DNA of 64,000 bases from a bacterium MS4 (GCA_000752215.1 CCFG01000010.1:333075-397074); one strand, 5' to 3'. Shown: positions 27,288 to 35,642, counted from the stretch's first letter. Notes: a model not told the origin generated them from the letters alone. Made by a program: numbers and translations.

Positions 27288-29032
27288 AAGTTTCCACATT
27301 AAAGCGGCTGTTCCGTTACGCGAAGCCGTATTCCGGTTTTTTAGCCGGTGCGCTCATCAGCGCGCTGATTCATATTTCACTCACCCTCTATGGGCCGATC
27401 CTGATCGGCCAAGCGGTCGATCACATCATCGGGCCTTCCAACGTCGGCCACAGGGACATGATTCCCATTCTCGTTATGCTTGCGGGAACCATTGTGATCA
27501 GCGCGGTGTTTCAGTGGGTAATGGCGTACTGTACGAATAAAATCACCTATCACACGGTGCGCGACCTGCGCGCACAGGCTTACCAGAAGATCAACCGCCT
27601 GCCGCTCCGATACATTGACGGCCACGCGCACGGCGATATTATCAGCCGTGTCGTCAACGATGTCGATCAGGTCGCTGACGGCCTGCTGCAGGGGCTTACC
27701 CAGCTTTTTACCGGCGTCGTGACCATTCTGGGAACGCTGGTTTTTATGCTGACCATCAGCCCTGTCATTACGGTGGTGGTTGTGCTGGTTACGCCTCTTT
27801 CGCTGTTTGTGGCGGGCTTTATCGCCCGGATTTCCCACCGGCAGTTTATTGAACAGCAGGCGACCCAGGGCGAGCTCAGCGGTTATGTGGAGGAAATGAT
27901 CAGCGGCCAGAAAATCGTAAAGACGTTCCTCTATGAAAGCCGTTCGGAAGAAGAATTCAACGAGATTAACCAGCGGCTCTACAACTGCGGGGTGAAAGCG
28001 CAGTTTTATTCCTCCCTTTCCAACCCCAGTACCCGGTTTGTCAACGGCGTTGTGTACACCGCGGTCGCGGCAATCGGGTCGCTCTGCGCGATTACGGGCC
28101 GCCCCGGCCCGCTGACGATCGGACAGATCACCTCGTTTCTGGCCTATGCCAACCAGTATACCAAGCCGTTTAACGAAGTGACCGCGGTCATCACCCAGAT
28201 TCAGACGGCGTTCGCCTCTGCCGACCGCCTTTTCCGGCTGCTGGACGAGGAGGAGGAAACACCCGACGCTCCCGGCGCGCTGGCTCTGACGGACAGCGAG
28301 GGGAATGTGGACGTGGAGCATGTGTATTTCTCTTACCGTCCGGAAGCCAAGCTGATTCAGGACATGAACCTGAGAGCGAGAAAGGGCGAGCGGATTGCGA
28401 TTGTCGGCCCGACCGGCTGCGGAAAGACCACCATTATCAATCTGCTGATGCGCTTCTATGACGCGGACAGCGGTACCATCAAAATTGACGGGACTGATGT
28501 GAAGAATGTCACCCGTGACAACCTTCGGAAAATGTTCGGAATGGTGCTGCAGGAGACCTGGCTTTTTTCCGGAACGGTGCGCGACAATATCTCGTACGGA
28601 AGCGAACAGGTGACGGAGGAACAGATCATCGCCGCGGCAAAGGCGGCGCACGCCCACTCGTTCATCATGCGCCTGCCGAACGGGTACGACACCCTGATTT
28701 CGGAGGACGGCGGCAATATTTCGCAGGGACAGCGGCAGCTGCTTTGTATTGCCCGGGTAATGCTGGTGGACCCGCCGATTCTGATTCTGGACGAGGCGAC
28801 CAGTTCCATCGATACCAGAACGGAAATCCGTATTCAAAAGGCGTTTACCGAAATGATGAAGGGGAGGACCAGCTTTATCGTGGCCCACCGCCTTTCCACC
28901 ATTAAGGAGGCGGACCTGATTCTGGTGATGAACAAGGGAAGCATTATCGAGCAGGGAACCCATGAACAGCTTCTGCAAAAGCAGGGCTTTTACGCGAATC
29001 TTTACAACAGCCAGTTCGCGGTCGCGGATTAG
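27284..29032 (+). CDS. ABC exporter half-transporter with consensus catalytic residues (subunit 2)
   Basis: 582 residues, six transmembrane helices then an ATPase domain with Walker A GPTGCGKTT, intact Walker B ILILDEATSS and switch His (VAHRLS). Its signature is non-canonical (ISQGQ instead of LSGGQ). That signature completes the composite site built on subunit 1, so both degenerate parts fall in the same site and one hydrolysis-competent site remains. The ATGA overlap with subunit 1 points to translational coupling. The substrate is likely a drug, peptide or lipid; LysR may control the pair. Confidence 0.92.
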   Translation: MKVSTLKRLFRYAKPYSGFLAGALISALIHISLTLYGPILIGQAVDHIIGPSNVGHRDMIPILVMLAGTIVISAVFQWVMAYCTNKITYHTVRDLRAQAYQKINRLPLRYIDGHAHGDIISRVVNDVDQVADGLLQGLTQLFTGVVTILGTLVFMLTISPVITVVVVLVTPLSLFVAGFIARISHRQFIEQQATQGELSGYVEEMISGQKIVKTFLYESRSEEEFNEINQRLYNCGVKAQFYSSLSNPSTRFVNGVVYTAVAAIGSLCAITGRPGPLTIGQITSFLAYANQYTKPFNEVTAVITQIQTAFASADRLFRLLDEEEETPDAPGALALTDSEGNVDVEHVYFSYRPEAKLIQDMNLRARKGERIAIVGPTGCGKTTIINLLMRFYDADSGTIKIDGTDVKNVTRDNLRKMFGMVLQETWLFSGTVRDNISYGSEQVTEEQIIAAAKAAHAHSFIMRLPNGYDTLISEDGGNISQGQRQLLCIARVMLVDPPILILDEATSSIDTRTEIRIQKAFTEMMKGRTSFIVAHRLSTIKEADLILVMNKGSIIEQGTHEQLLQKQGFYANLYNSQFAVAD

Positions 29033-29040
29033 CGGAAACA

Positions 29041-29073
29041 AACAGGAACCCCGGCAAAGCCGGGGTTCCTGTT
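29041..29073. terminator. Terminator after the ABC exporter operon
   Basis: A perfect 15-bp stem (AACAGGAACCCCGGC and its complement) with an AAA loop, between the convergent exporter and galM genes. Confidence 0.85.
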
Positions 29074-30130
29074 ATCTTACCGTAAATTTATAGATGGTCG
29101 TGTGCTTGTATTTCTCGCCTGGTTTCAGGTTTTGGAACGGGAATTCCGGGTGATGGACCGAGTCGGGGAAAAACTGTGTTTCCAGGCAGACGGCATGGTG
29201 CGCCAGATGCTTCTTTCCCGCCTTGCCGGCTGCGCCGGGGGCAAAGCTGTTCGCGGTGTAAATCTGTATCCCGGGCATATCGGTAAAGACCAGCATCGCC
29301 CTGCCGCTCAGCTGGTCGTACAGCTCCGCGGCTTTTTTCATGCCGTCCGCGCCTTTAATCACGAAATTATGGTCGTAGCCTCCGCAGCTTTTCAAGAGGC
29401 TGTCGTTTGCCCGGATGTCCTGTCCGATGGTTTTGGGCTTGTTGAAATCATACGGTGTACCGGCGACCGGGGTCAGCCCGCCGGTGGGGATCAGGTCGGT
29501 TCTGACCGCGGTAATTGCGTCCGCGTTGATCTGCAGCTCCTGTGAAAGAATGCTGTTTCCGACGTCCCCGCTGATGTTGAAGTAGGAATGGTTGGTAAGG
29601 TTGACCGGCGTTTCGCGGTCGGTCTGCGCGCCGTAATCGATGATCAGCGCGTTGTCCGTGCTGAGGGTATACTGAACGGTTACGTCCAGGTTCCCGGGGA
29701 ATCCGCATTCCCCGTCTTCGCTGAGGTAAGCAAAGGTGACGGACGGCGCGTCGTCATCATTGTCGCTGCATTTCAGCCGCCAGACCCGATCCTGAAACCC
29801 GCCCGGGGCGCTGTGCAGAGAATTTTTTCCGTCGTTTGCCGCCAGCGCGTACTTTTTTCCGCCGATTTCAAATTCCGCCCCGCCGATCCGGTTGGCGCAG
29901 CGTCCGACGACGGCCCCGAAAACGTCGCCTTTTTCAAGGTATCCGTCCAGCGTGTCGTGTCCCAGGACCACATCCCCGAAATTGCCCTTCTTGTCGGCGG
30001 TCAGCAGCCTGACAATGCGGCAGCCGTAGGTGATCACCTGCGCGGTCATCCCGCTTTTATTGCGCAGGGTATAGCTGTCGATTACGGTGCCGTCCGGCAG
30101 CTTCCCAAATACAGATTTTTCAATGCTCAT
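29072..30130 (-). CDS. galM: Aldose 1-epimerase (galactose mutarotase)
   Basis: 352 residues of the beta-sandwich mutarotase family. Landmarks are GRCANRIGGAEFEI, the NLTNHSYFNISGD loop with the catalytic His, GGYDHNFVIKG, and VCLETQFFPDSVHHPEFP with the catalytic Glu. It equilibrates alpha and beta anomers of glucose or galactose. It follows the glucokinase gene on the same strand after 37 bases, so the two probably form an operon that delivers usable glucose to the kinase. Confidence 0.94.
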   Translation of the reverse strand: MSIEKSVFGKLPDGTVIDSYTLRNKSGMTAQVITYGCRIVRLLTADKKGNFGDVVLGHDTLDGYLEKGDVFGAVVGRCANRIGGAEFEIGGKKYALAANDGKNSLHSAPGGFQDRVWRLKCSDNDDDAPSVTFAYLSEDGECGFPGNLDVTVQYTLSTDNALIIDYGAQTDRETPVNLTNHSYFNISGDVGNSILSQELQINADAITAVRTDLIPTGGLTPVAGTPYDFNKPKTIGQDIRANDSLLKSCGGYDHNFVIKGADGMKKAAELYDQLSGRAMLVFTDMPGIQIYTANSFAPGAAGKAGKKHLAHHAVCLETQFFPDSVHHPEFPFQNLKPGEKYKHTTIYKFTVR

Positions 30131-30167
30131 CGTTCAGCCTTCTTCTGTTATATTTGGTGATGAGGAA

Positions 30168-31121
30168 TTACTTGCCCAGCAGTGCCGCGCCGATAATTCC
30201 CGCATCGTTTCCCAGCAGCGCCCTGCAAATCTTTGTCTCTCCCTGCGAGCTGAGGGAATAGGCTTCCTTGGCGACATATTCGCGCAGCGGCTTCAAAAGG
30301 GTTTCCCCCTCGTTGCAGATGCCGCCGCCGATGCAGAGGATATCCGGCTGGAATGCGTTGATGCAGTTGGCCAGCCCGCAGCCCAGGTATTCGATGTATT
30401 CGTCCACAACGGCTACTCCAATCGGGTCGCCCGCGCGCATTGCGTCAAAGGCGGTACGCCCGTCCACATTGCTCAGATCGCCGTCCACCAGCTTCCAGAT
30501 AGGACTGCTGCGGTCGGCGGATTTTTCCATCGCCTCTTTGGTGGAGCGGATCAGTCCGGTGGCGGAAGCGTACATTTCCCAGCAGCCGTCGCGGCCGCAG
30601 GTGCAGTGCCTTCCCTGAAAGACAATTACGGTATGTCCCATTTCTCCCGCGCCGTAATTGGAGCCGGAATAAATTTTACCGTCGATGATGATGCCGCTGC
30701 CCACTCCGGTACCGAGCGTGATCGCCATTGCGTTTTTTGCGCCCTTGAGCGCGCCCGCCTGATATTCGCCGTAGGCCGCCGCGTTCGCATCGTTTTCCAC
30801 GATGACTTTTTTATTCATTTTTGCTCCCAGAAATTTTCTGAGCTCAAAATGGTTAAAATAAAGGTTGTTGGAAAATTCCACCACACCGGTGTCCGTGTTG
30901 ACGGTGCCGGGGGTGCCGACGCCCACCCACGGAACGTCGTCCAGGGTGAGGTTTGCATTGCGCAGCGCTTCCATCGCGGTGGAAGCAAGCTGCTCGCACA
31001 TATCGTCAGGAGGGCAGGGTACGACGGTCTTTCTTTTCGCCGTGGCAATGATTTGGCTGTTTTCGTCGACGACACCAACCTTAATGTTGGTTCCCCCAAG
31101 GTCAATTCCCAGATAATACAT
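30168..31121 (-). CDS. glcK: ROK-family glucokinase
   Basis: 317 residues. The N-terminal ATP-binding loop is GIDLGGTNIKVGVV, substrate contacts lie in VENDANAAAYGE and GAGEMGH, and the ROK zinc motif is CTCGRDGCWE. It phosphorylates glucose to glucose 6-phosphate. There is no N-terminal DNA-binding domain, so it is an enzyme rather than a ROK repressor. It is the first gene of the glcK-galM pair. Confidence 0.92.
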   Translation of the reverse strand: MYYLGIDLGGTNIKVGVVDENSQIIATAKRKTVVPCPPDDMCEQLASTAMEALRNANLTLDDVPWVGVGTPGTVNTDTGVVEFSNNLYFNHFELRKFLGAKMNKKVIVENDANAAAYGEYQAGALKGAKNAMAITLGTGVGSGIIIDGKIYSGSNYGAGEMGHTVIVFQGRHCTCGRDGCWEMYASATGLIRSTKEAMEKSADRSSPIWKLVDGDLSNVDGRTAFDAMRAGDPIGVAVVDEYIEYLGCGLANCINAFQPDILCIGGGICNEGETLLKPLREYVAKEAYSLSSQGETKICRALLGNDAGIIGAALLGK

Positions 31122-31224
31122 TTTTTATCCCCTTCGTCCGTTATTTCAAAGTACAGCGATTTTCCAACAAAAGCGTGGTTCTTTCAGGCGCCCGCCGTTC
31201 GTTAATCTGCTGTAATATGTGAAT

Positions 31225-31254
31225 AGTATAGCATTATCGCATGGGAATTGTAAA
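31225..31254 (-). promoter_or_regulatory. Promoter of the glcK-galM operon
   Basis: On the minus strand, TTTACA and TATACT with an 18-base spacer, about 100 bases upstream of glcK. Confidence 0.5.
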
Positions 31255-31280
31255 CATATTGTGCTCTGCAATACAAAAAA

Positions 31281-31310
31281 TTGTTATGAAGCGAATTCTT
31301 GTGCTATAAT
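31281..31310 (+). promoter_or_regulatory. Promoter of the sugar transferase gene
   Basis: TTGTTA (31281-31286) and TATAAT (31305-31310) with an 18-base spacer, back to back with the glcK promoter. Confidence 0.6.
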
Positions 31311-31345
31311 ATGAAAGATACAAAATTTGGAATGGAGATCATGCC

Positions 31346-32023
31346 GTGGATTTTAAAGCACTCCCCAAGGGAATGAGAAACAAATATACGAAGGAATATC
31401 TCACTCTGCTGAACAAGCGCAGGTTTTCGCTCGGCGCGAAGCGTGCGTTTGATATCGTGGTATCGCTGCTGATTCTTGCGGTTTGTTCGCCGTTTTTTCT
31501 TCTTTTGGCACTGGCCGTCAAAATCGACTCCAGAGGACCGGTGTTTTACAGGCAGGTTCGCGTCGGACGCTACAATCAGGACTTTAAAATTTTCAAGTTC
31601 AGAACAATGGTAGAGGATGCCGATAAAATCGGGCCTCCGCTGACGGTGGGCGATGACCCGCGCGTGACAAAAGTCGGAAGGTTCATTCGGAAATTGCGGC
31701 TCGATGAGTTTTCACAGCTTTTAAATGTCCTTGGCGGAAGCATGAGCCTTGTCGGTCCCCGGCCGGAGGTCCGCAAATATGTGGATGTCTATGCCCCGGA
31801 ATATATGGCGACGCTGCTGATCCGGCCCGGCATTACCGCTACCTCGAGCATCGCGTTCAAGGATGAGGACAGCCTGCTCAATGCGGCCGAAGACCCGGAG
31901 AAAGTGTATGTGGAACAGATTTTACCGCCTAAAATGGCATATAATCTGGAATACATGAAAAATATTTCCCTGCTGAACGACATCAAAATCATGTTCCGGA
32001 CCGTCGGTGCGGTGCTAAAATAG
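31346..32023 (+). CDS. Bacterial sugar transferase (undecaprenyl-phosphate sugar-1-P transferase type)
   Basis: 225 residues. One membrane helix (about 30-52) is followed by the catalytic domain with [47 protein letters not shown] and SLVGPRPEV. Such enzymes (WcaJ/EpsL type) load the first sugar onto undecaprenyl phosphate for capsule, EPS or glycan synthesis. The start is GTG at 31346 with GGAG 8 bases upstream; the ATG at 31341 is out of frame. No other glycan genes adjoin it. Confidence 0.92.
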   Translation: MDFKALPKGMRNKYTKEYLTLLNKRRFSLGAKRAFDIVVSLLILAVCSPFFLLLALAVKIDSRGPVFYRQVRVGRYNQDFKIFKFRTMVEDADKIGPPLTVGDDPRVTKVGRFIRKLRLDEFSQLLNVLGGSMSLVGPRPEVRKYVDVYAPEYMATLLIRPGITATSSIAFKDEDSLLNAAEDPEKVYVEQILPPKMAYNLEYMKNISLLNDIKIMFRTVGAVLK

Positions 32024-32076
32024 GCGGATTCATATTTCACCTCTGCTTGTTCATAATAAGCATGAGGTGATTTTTT

Positions 32077-32256
32077 ATGTTTGAGAATTGGCGGAAGAAC
32101 AGGAAAAAAGAAAATAAAGAATATACGGATGTAGACAAAATGGCGGCTACGCTTCCCAATATGAGCAAAAGCGAGATTCCGACCGATGTGCTGGGCAGTT
32201 ATACCGGCACGGCCAGAGACGGTGAAAAACCGGATCAGGACGCGGATGACCTTTGA
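32077..32256 (+). CDS. Small hypothetical protein (59 aa)
   Basis: A short reading frame behind a strong GAGGTGA box, starting MFENWRKNRKKENKEYTDVD and ending in an acidic KPDQDADDL tail. It is hydrophilic and charged, with a basic N-terminus and acidic C-terminus, and has no membrane segment or Cys. It lies between the sugar transferase and the M23 peptidase on the same strand. The family was not recognised. The ribosome binding site and intact frame make it a likely real gene. Confidence 0.65.
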   Translation: MFENWRKNRKKENKEYTDVDKMAATLPNMSKSEIPTDVLGSYTGTARDGEKPDQDADDL

Positions 32257-32315
32257 ATTTTTTGCAATATTTTCAGCCCTTCCTTCATAATAATGGATAG
32301 ACAGTAGGTGATTGC

Positions 32316-33335
32316 TTGTTGAATCGTATGATTATGAAGAGAAAAAGGCTGATTGCTTTTATCCTTGTCCTTGCGGCGGCGGCAGGAATTGCCGCCGCTT
32401 CAGGCCGTTACGGAGAAAGTATGCCCGCGGATGCACAGATGGAGAACTCAGCATCGTCTTCCTCCGGTGATTACATAAAGTACGTTGAGTTCAACGTGCC
32501 GTATCTTGCACTCAAAAAAGCAATGAATCTGGATATTGCCTCTCAGAAAGAGGGGAAGAAGGTAAGCTGGATCGAACTGCTTGCCTATCTTGCCGCGAAG
32601 TACGGCGGAAATTTTTCACGTTATAAGAGCAATGATCTGGACGTTCTGATGTCGAAGCTGGAAACGCAGAGCATGGCGGACCTGACAAAGGACATGAAGT
32701 ATTATACCTACTATTTCAAGGCGTACACGGCGGTTCTGGGCGGACTTCTCGGCACCTATACTGACGGCAGCGGGGAGGAAAAATACGGCCTGATCGGATT
32801 TTCACCGATTGCCAAAACCTTTCCGTATGAGGAATACGACGATTTCGGCGCATCCAGGACTTACGGATACAAGCGGCAGCACCTCGGTCACGATATGATG
32901 GCTGCGACCGGTACGCCCATCATCGCGGTGGAATCCGGTATTGTGGAGGCGCTGGGCTGGAACCAGTACGGCGGCTGGCGCATCGGGATCCGCAGCTTTG
33001 ACAAACAGCGCTATTATTATTATGCGCATTTAAGGCAGAACCGTCCTTACGCCGCCAACCTTGCGGTCGGCCAGACGGTGACCGCCGGCGATGTCATCGG
33101 ATATGTGGGCCACACGGGTTATAGTACGAAGGAAAATGTCAATAATATTAAGGTGAGCCATCTGCACTTTGGCCTTCAGCTGATTTTCGACGAGAGTCAG
33201 AAGGAAAGCGTCAACGAAATCTGGGTGGATGTGTATCAGCTGTGCAAGCTGCTGCGTCAAAATCAGTCCGAAGTGGTGCGTGACAGCGCCACAAAAGAAT
33301 ATTCCCGAAAAAATCAGATTCAAATTCAGTATTAA
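32316..33335 (+). CDS. M23-family metallopeptidase, membrane-anchored
   Basis: About 339 residues. A signal anchor (about 9-30, LIAFILVLAAAAGIAAA) is followed by a helical stretch and a C-terminal lysostaphin-type M23 domain (about 195-310). The zinc sites are HLGHDMMAATG and SHLHFGLQL. It may cut peptidoglycan cross-bridges outside the membrane, or be a SpoIIQ-like sporulation protein. No ATG has a ribosome binding site at proper distance, while TTG 32316/32319 has AGGTG, so a TTG start is chosen. The ATG at 32328 is the alternative. Confidence 0.85.
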   Translation: MLNRMIMKRKRLIAFILVLAAAAGIAAASGRYGESMPADAQMENSASSSSGDYIKYVEFNVPYLALKKAMNLDIASQKEGKKVSWIELLAYLAAKYGGNFSRYKSNDLDVLMSKLETQSMADLTKDMKYYTYYFKAYTAVLGGLLGTYTDGSGEEKYGLIGFSPIAKTFPYEEYDDFGASRTYGYKRQHLGHDMMAATGTPIIAVESGIVEALGWNQYGGWRIGIRSFDKQRYYYYAHLRQNRPYAANLAVGQTVTAGDVIGYVGHTGYSTKENVNNIKVSHLHFGLQLIFDESQKESVNEIWVDVYQLCKLLRQNQSEVVRDSATKEYSRKNQIQIQY

Positions 33336-33349
33336 AAGGAAAATTCTAT

Positions 33350-33378
33350 TTGATTTTGCCGCTGCGCTATGCTATAAT
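33350..33378 (+). promoter_or_regulatory. Promoter of tRNA-Leu
   Basis: TTGATT (33350-33355) and TATAAT (33373-33378) with a 17-base spacer, 15 bases before the tRNA. Confidence 0.75.
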
Positions 33379-33393
33379 AGCAACTGTTAAATT

Positions 33394-33480
33394 GCTGGTG
33401 TGGCGGAATCGGCAGACGCAAGGGACTTAAAATCCCTCGGTGGCAACACCGTATCGGTTCAAGTCCGATCACCAGCACCA
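33394..33480 (+). tRNA. tRNA-Leu(UAA)
   Basis: An 87-base class II tRNA with encoded CCA. The acceptor GCTGGTG pairs with CACCAGC, the anticodon loop CTTAAAA gives anticodon UAA, and the long variable arm (CGGTGGCAACACCG) is typical of leucine tRNA. The 3' half is echoed twice downstream as degraded copies, suggesting use as an integration site. Confidence 0.95.
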
Positions 33481-33514
33481 AAACAGGGATGCCCGTATGG
33501 GCATCCCTGTTTTT
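33481..33514 (+). terminator. Terminator of tRNA-Leu
   Basis: A perfect 13-bp stem (AACAGGGATGCCC and its complement) with a GTAT loop and five T. Confidence 0.9.
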
Positions 33515-33519
33515 GCGTT

Positions 33520-33548
33520 GATGACCCCAAGAATCCGGAACCCGGCAC
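33520..33548 (+). repeat. Direct repeat flanking the tRNA-Leu island, left copy
   Basis: A 29-base segment beginning GATGACCCCAAGAATCCGGA. It recurs at 34957-34985 with only two differences (C/T near the end). The pair brackets the AT-rich island gene. Confidence 0.75.
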
Positions 33549-33593
33549 AAGTCGGGAGAAAGAATCGGGGCTCCCTAACAGATGAAACACGAA

Positions 33594-33655
33594 GGGACTC
33601 GCGAGCGCCGTTGTACGACCGTCCAAGTCCGATCTAGCACCACTACGAATGACCC
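33594..33655 (+). repeat. Degraded tRNA-Leu 3' half
   Basis: AGGGACT, then ACCGT and AAGTCCGATCTAGCACCA (33625-33642), repeat in order the anticodon stem, variable arm and T-arm/acceptor end of the intact tRNA-Leu. ATGACCC follows, as it does after the real tRNA terminator. This is a non-functional remnant, not a second tRNA. Confidence 0.65.
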
Positions 33656-33676
33656 TCGAGTGGTCATAACGACAAG

Positions 33677-33708
33677 AAGAACTTTGGTTAAGCACCAAAG
33701 TTCTTTTT
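33677..33708 (+). terminator. Hairpin terminator upstream of the island gene
   Basis: A 12-bp stem (AAGAACTTTGGT and its complement) with a 5-base loop and T tail. It insulates the island gene from the tRNA transcript. Confidence 0.8.
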
Positions 33709-33710
33709 GC

Positions 33711-33738
33711 TTGTATTGCAACCATAATATGTTATAAT
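33711..33738 (+). promoter_or_regulatory. Promoter of the island gene
   Basis: TTGTAT (33711-33716) and TATAAT (33733-33738) with a 16-base spacer, directly after the hairpin. Confidence 0.6.
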
Positions 33739-33776
33739 TACTTATAAAAAAATATTTGGTAGACGGAGGGGATACT

Positions 33777-34850
33777 TTGCCTGGTAGATGTATGGAAACT
33801 CAAAAATTGATTAGTGAGAAAACGTTACAACGGTATATATACGAAATTTTGACATATGGAGTGAAGGAAAAATACTTATCTTTATTCCCTCCAAAATTTC
33901 TCCACTTTGCCCGAAAACCAGTAAAAGTAATCATACCGGAATATCCCTTGCTATACAATAGCGAAAGAAATAAGCATATAACTGATTTTCGCATTATTTT
34001 TGATGACAATACGGCGCTTAACATTGAGGTGGAGTGGCAGGTAAGCAGATTTACACACGGTAAAGAGGTATATGAAAAATTATATGCAGGCGGAAAAGGA
34101 TTTGTATTAGTGATTAACAATAACAGAAATCCAGATTCTTTTATTGATGAGAACGATATTTCAGTTGTTGATGCAAACGATTTTTCCTTTTGGTTTTTAA
34201 AGAAAGCAAAACATATTGTTGATGGTACAATAAGCAATTATAATGCCGAATATGCGGCTCGCATCCATAAAAACTGGCTTGTCTTTTTACCTGCTAGTGG
34301 CCGAAATTGCGGAGACAGTTTGAATGATTACACAAAAAAAGGACAGAAAAATGGTGTCTGGGCCTTTCGTTATAGCACTAGACATAAAGCTATGAAAAAC
34401 ATCTTGGATATAACTGCAGGGGATACTATTGTATTTGTATACGATTTTAAATATGGAAGCGCAACAAGAGGGAGACAATTTTACTATAACACAGCGTGGC
34501 AATTTAGCGGTTTAGACATATTGAAAATAAAGAATGGTTACTATTGCGATTTATACGATAGTACGTTTGAAACAGACACATGGAAAGCCCTATCTCGTGA
34601 TGAAAAAGTTCATCAGAAAGAATATATGCACTATTTTAGATATCAATTTCCTCCTGCAATCGAAAGTGAAAAGTATTTTACCAGCATTAGAAATCCCATC
34701 ACGATTTTTAATAACAGCTCTGAACTTCCCGGATGGCTAGAATTTATTGACCAGCTGCGATGGTCTAGCAGTACAGGGGGCGCTCCCGCTGAGTTATCTG
34801 AGGAAGCATTATCTGCACTATATACTATTCTGGGACAGCATGTTGAATAA
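33777..34850 (+). CDS. Island protein with possible nuclease region and EVE/PUA-like region
   Basis: 357 residues, clearly more AT-rich than its neighbours, so probably acquired. The family is not recognised with certainty. Residues about 60-150 alternate strand and helix and include ITDFRIIFDDNTALNIEVEWQ, which places an Asp and a Glu-x-Glu as in PD-(D/E)xK nucleases, though the usual Lys is missing. Residues about 165-270 (NWLVFLPAS, GVWAFRYSTRHKAMKNILDI, AGDTIVFVY) resemble an EVE/PUA-type base-reading fold. Such a pairing would suit a modification-dependent restriction enzyme; this is inference. The start is TTG 33777 behind GGAGGGG; ATG 33792 is the alternative. Confidence 0.6.
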   Translation: MPGRCMETQKLISEKTLQRYIYEILTYGVKEKYLSLFPPKFLHFARKPVKVIIPEYPLLYNSERNKHITDFRIIFDDNTALNIEVEWQVSRFTHGKEVYEKLYAGGKGFVLVINNNRNPDSFIDENDISVVDANDFSFWFLKKAKHIVDGTISNYNAEYAARIHKNWLVFLPASGRNCGDSLNDYTKKGQKNGVWAFRYSTRHKAMKNILDITAGDTIVFVYDFKYGSATRGRQFYYNTAWQFSGLDILKIKNGYYCDLYDSTFETDTWKALSRDEKVHQKEYMHYFRYQFPPAIESEKYFTSIRNPITIFNNSSELPGWLEFIDQLRWSSSTGGAPAELSEEALSALYTILGQHVE

Positions 34851-34956
34851 ATCAAAGCTTAATTTTAGTATAATATTCGTCTGCTTGATGCCGTACATCC
34901 TAAGTTTATGAGACTTTGCGAGCTTGTCGTAATGAACACTTGTACCAAAACAAGGG

Positions 34957-34985
34957 GATGACCCCAAGAATCCGGAACCTGGTAC
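34957..34985 (+). repeat. Direct repeat flanking the tRNA-Leu island, right copy
   Basis: Matches 33520-33548 at 27 of 29 bases. It is preceded by GTACCAAAACAAGGGGATG, which resembles the CACCAAAACAGGGATG that spans the tRNA 3' end. It therefore looks like a shortened copy of the whole tRNA 3' flank, as expected of an attachment-site remnant. Confidence 0.7.
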
Positions 34986-35017
34986 GGGCGGAAGAAGCAA
35001 ACAGCCTATAGATAGAA

Positions 35018-35063
35018 AGAAGCCCCTGAGTGAACGGAAGAATCCGCTCCTTCGGGGGCTTCT
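35018..35063 (-). terminator. Terminator of the coat-protein pair
   Basis: AGAAGCCCC pairs with GGGGGCTTCT around an inner paired segment (GAG/CTC and GGA/TCC). On the minus strand it follows the coat gene by about 40 bases. Confidence 0.65.
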
Positions 35064-35104
35064 GAACTGATAGAAATGATCTCGGATCGGGCGTCTCTGG
35101 AAGA

Positions 35105-35350
35105 TCAGCCCTGCAGCTGCGTTTTGATCTGCTGAATCTCCTGCTCGTTCGCCTGTGCGGCGGGCTTGTAGAAACCCTTTGTCTCAGCGAGCTTGTACAG
35201 CTCGTACTGCGAGGTTTCGCACTTGTTGCGGATTTGCTGAAGCGCTGACCTCAGACTTTGGTTAGAGCATTCGGAAATTGCGTTGGCATAAAAAGTCAGG
35301 TCGCTTTTTTCCATGGACAGAGCGTCGTTTACCATTGTTTTATCCTGCAT
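35105..35350 (-). CDS. CotF-type spore coat protein
   Basis: 81 residues, helical, matching the coat F family: MVNDALSMEKSDLTFYANAI, then LRSALQQIRNKCETSQYELY and a C-terminal GFYKPAAQ. Such ferritin-like small helical proteins are part of the spore coat in Bacilli and Clostridia. It is preceded by a partner coat-like gene on the same strand with a 12-base gap, so the two are likely co-expressed late in sporulation. Confidence 0.82.
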   Translation of the reverse strand: MQDKTMVNDALSMEKSDLTFYANAISECSNQSLRSALQQIRNKCETSQYELYKLAETKGFYKPAAQANEQEIQQIKTQLQG

Positions 35351-35362
35351 CGTTTACACCTC

Positions 35363-35548
35363 CTACTGTAAAAAAGTCATAAGCTGTTGTTTGGTGCTCT
35401 TTGCATCCTGAGCGGACTTTTCAAAGAAAGATTTTACCTGGGGGTCCGTTGCCTGCTGAGCATAGGTCTGCATTTTTTCACACGCGGTATCGTGTGCTCC
35501 CAACATATGCCGCAAGTTTTGCAATTCCATTTGATTTAGCTGTGCCAT
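35363..35548 (-). CDS. Small spore coat-associated protein
   Basis: 61 residues starting MAQLNQMELQNLRHMLGAHD, with an AAAGGA box 9 bases before the ATG. The helical pattern and the EKMQTYAQQATDPQVKSFFE stretch resemble the N-terminal half of coat F proteins, so this and the next gene may act as two halves of one fold. It is the first gene of the coat pair. A longer in-frame reading to 35641 has no ribosome binding site. Confidence 0.72.
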   Translation of the reverse strand: MAQLNQMELQNLRHMLGAHDTACEKMQTYAQQATDPQVKSFFEKSAQDAKSTKQQLMTFLQ

Positions 35549-35642
35549 ATGGAACATTCCTTTCTGTATGAAATTTTTCGTTATATCTTGCGATATTTTT
35601 ATCATTTTATACGTTAAGGGAATGAAAAAACAGAATGACAAT

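Noticed and set aside
27377-29041. A 554-codon open frame on the minus strand
   Set aside because: Antisense of the second ABC exporter subunit; composition is unlike a real protein.
33400-33637. Two short plus-strand frames over tRNA-Leu
   Set aside because: They run through the tRNA and its terminator and have no ribosome binding site.
33594-33642. A second tRNA after tRNA-Leu
   Set aside because: Only the 3' half is recognisable, with mismatched stems; it is a remnant.
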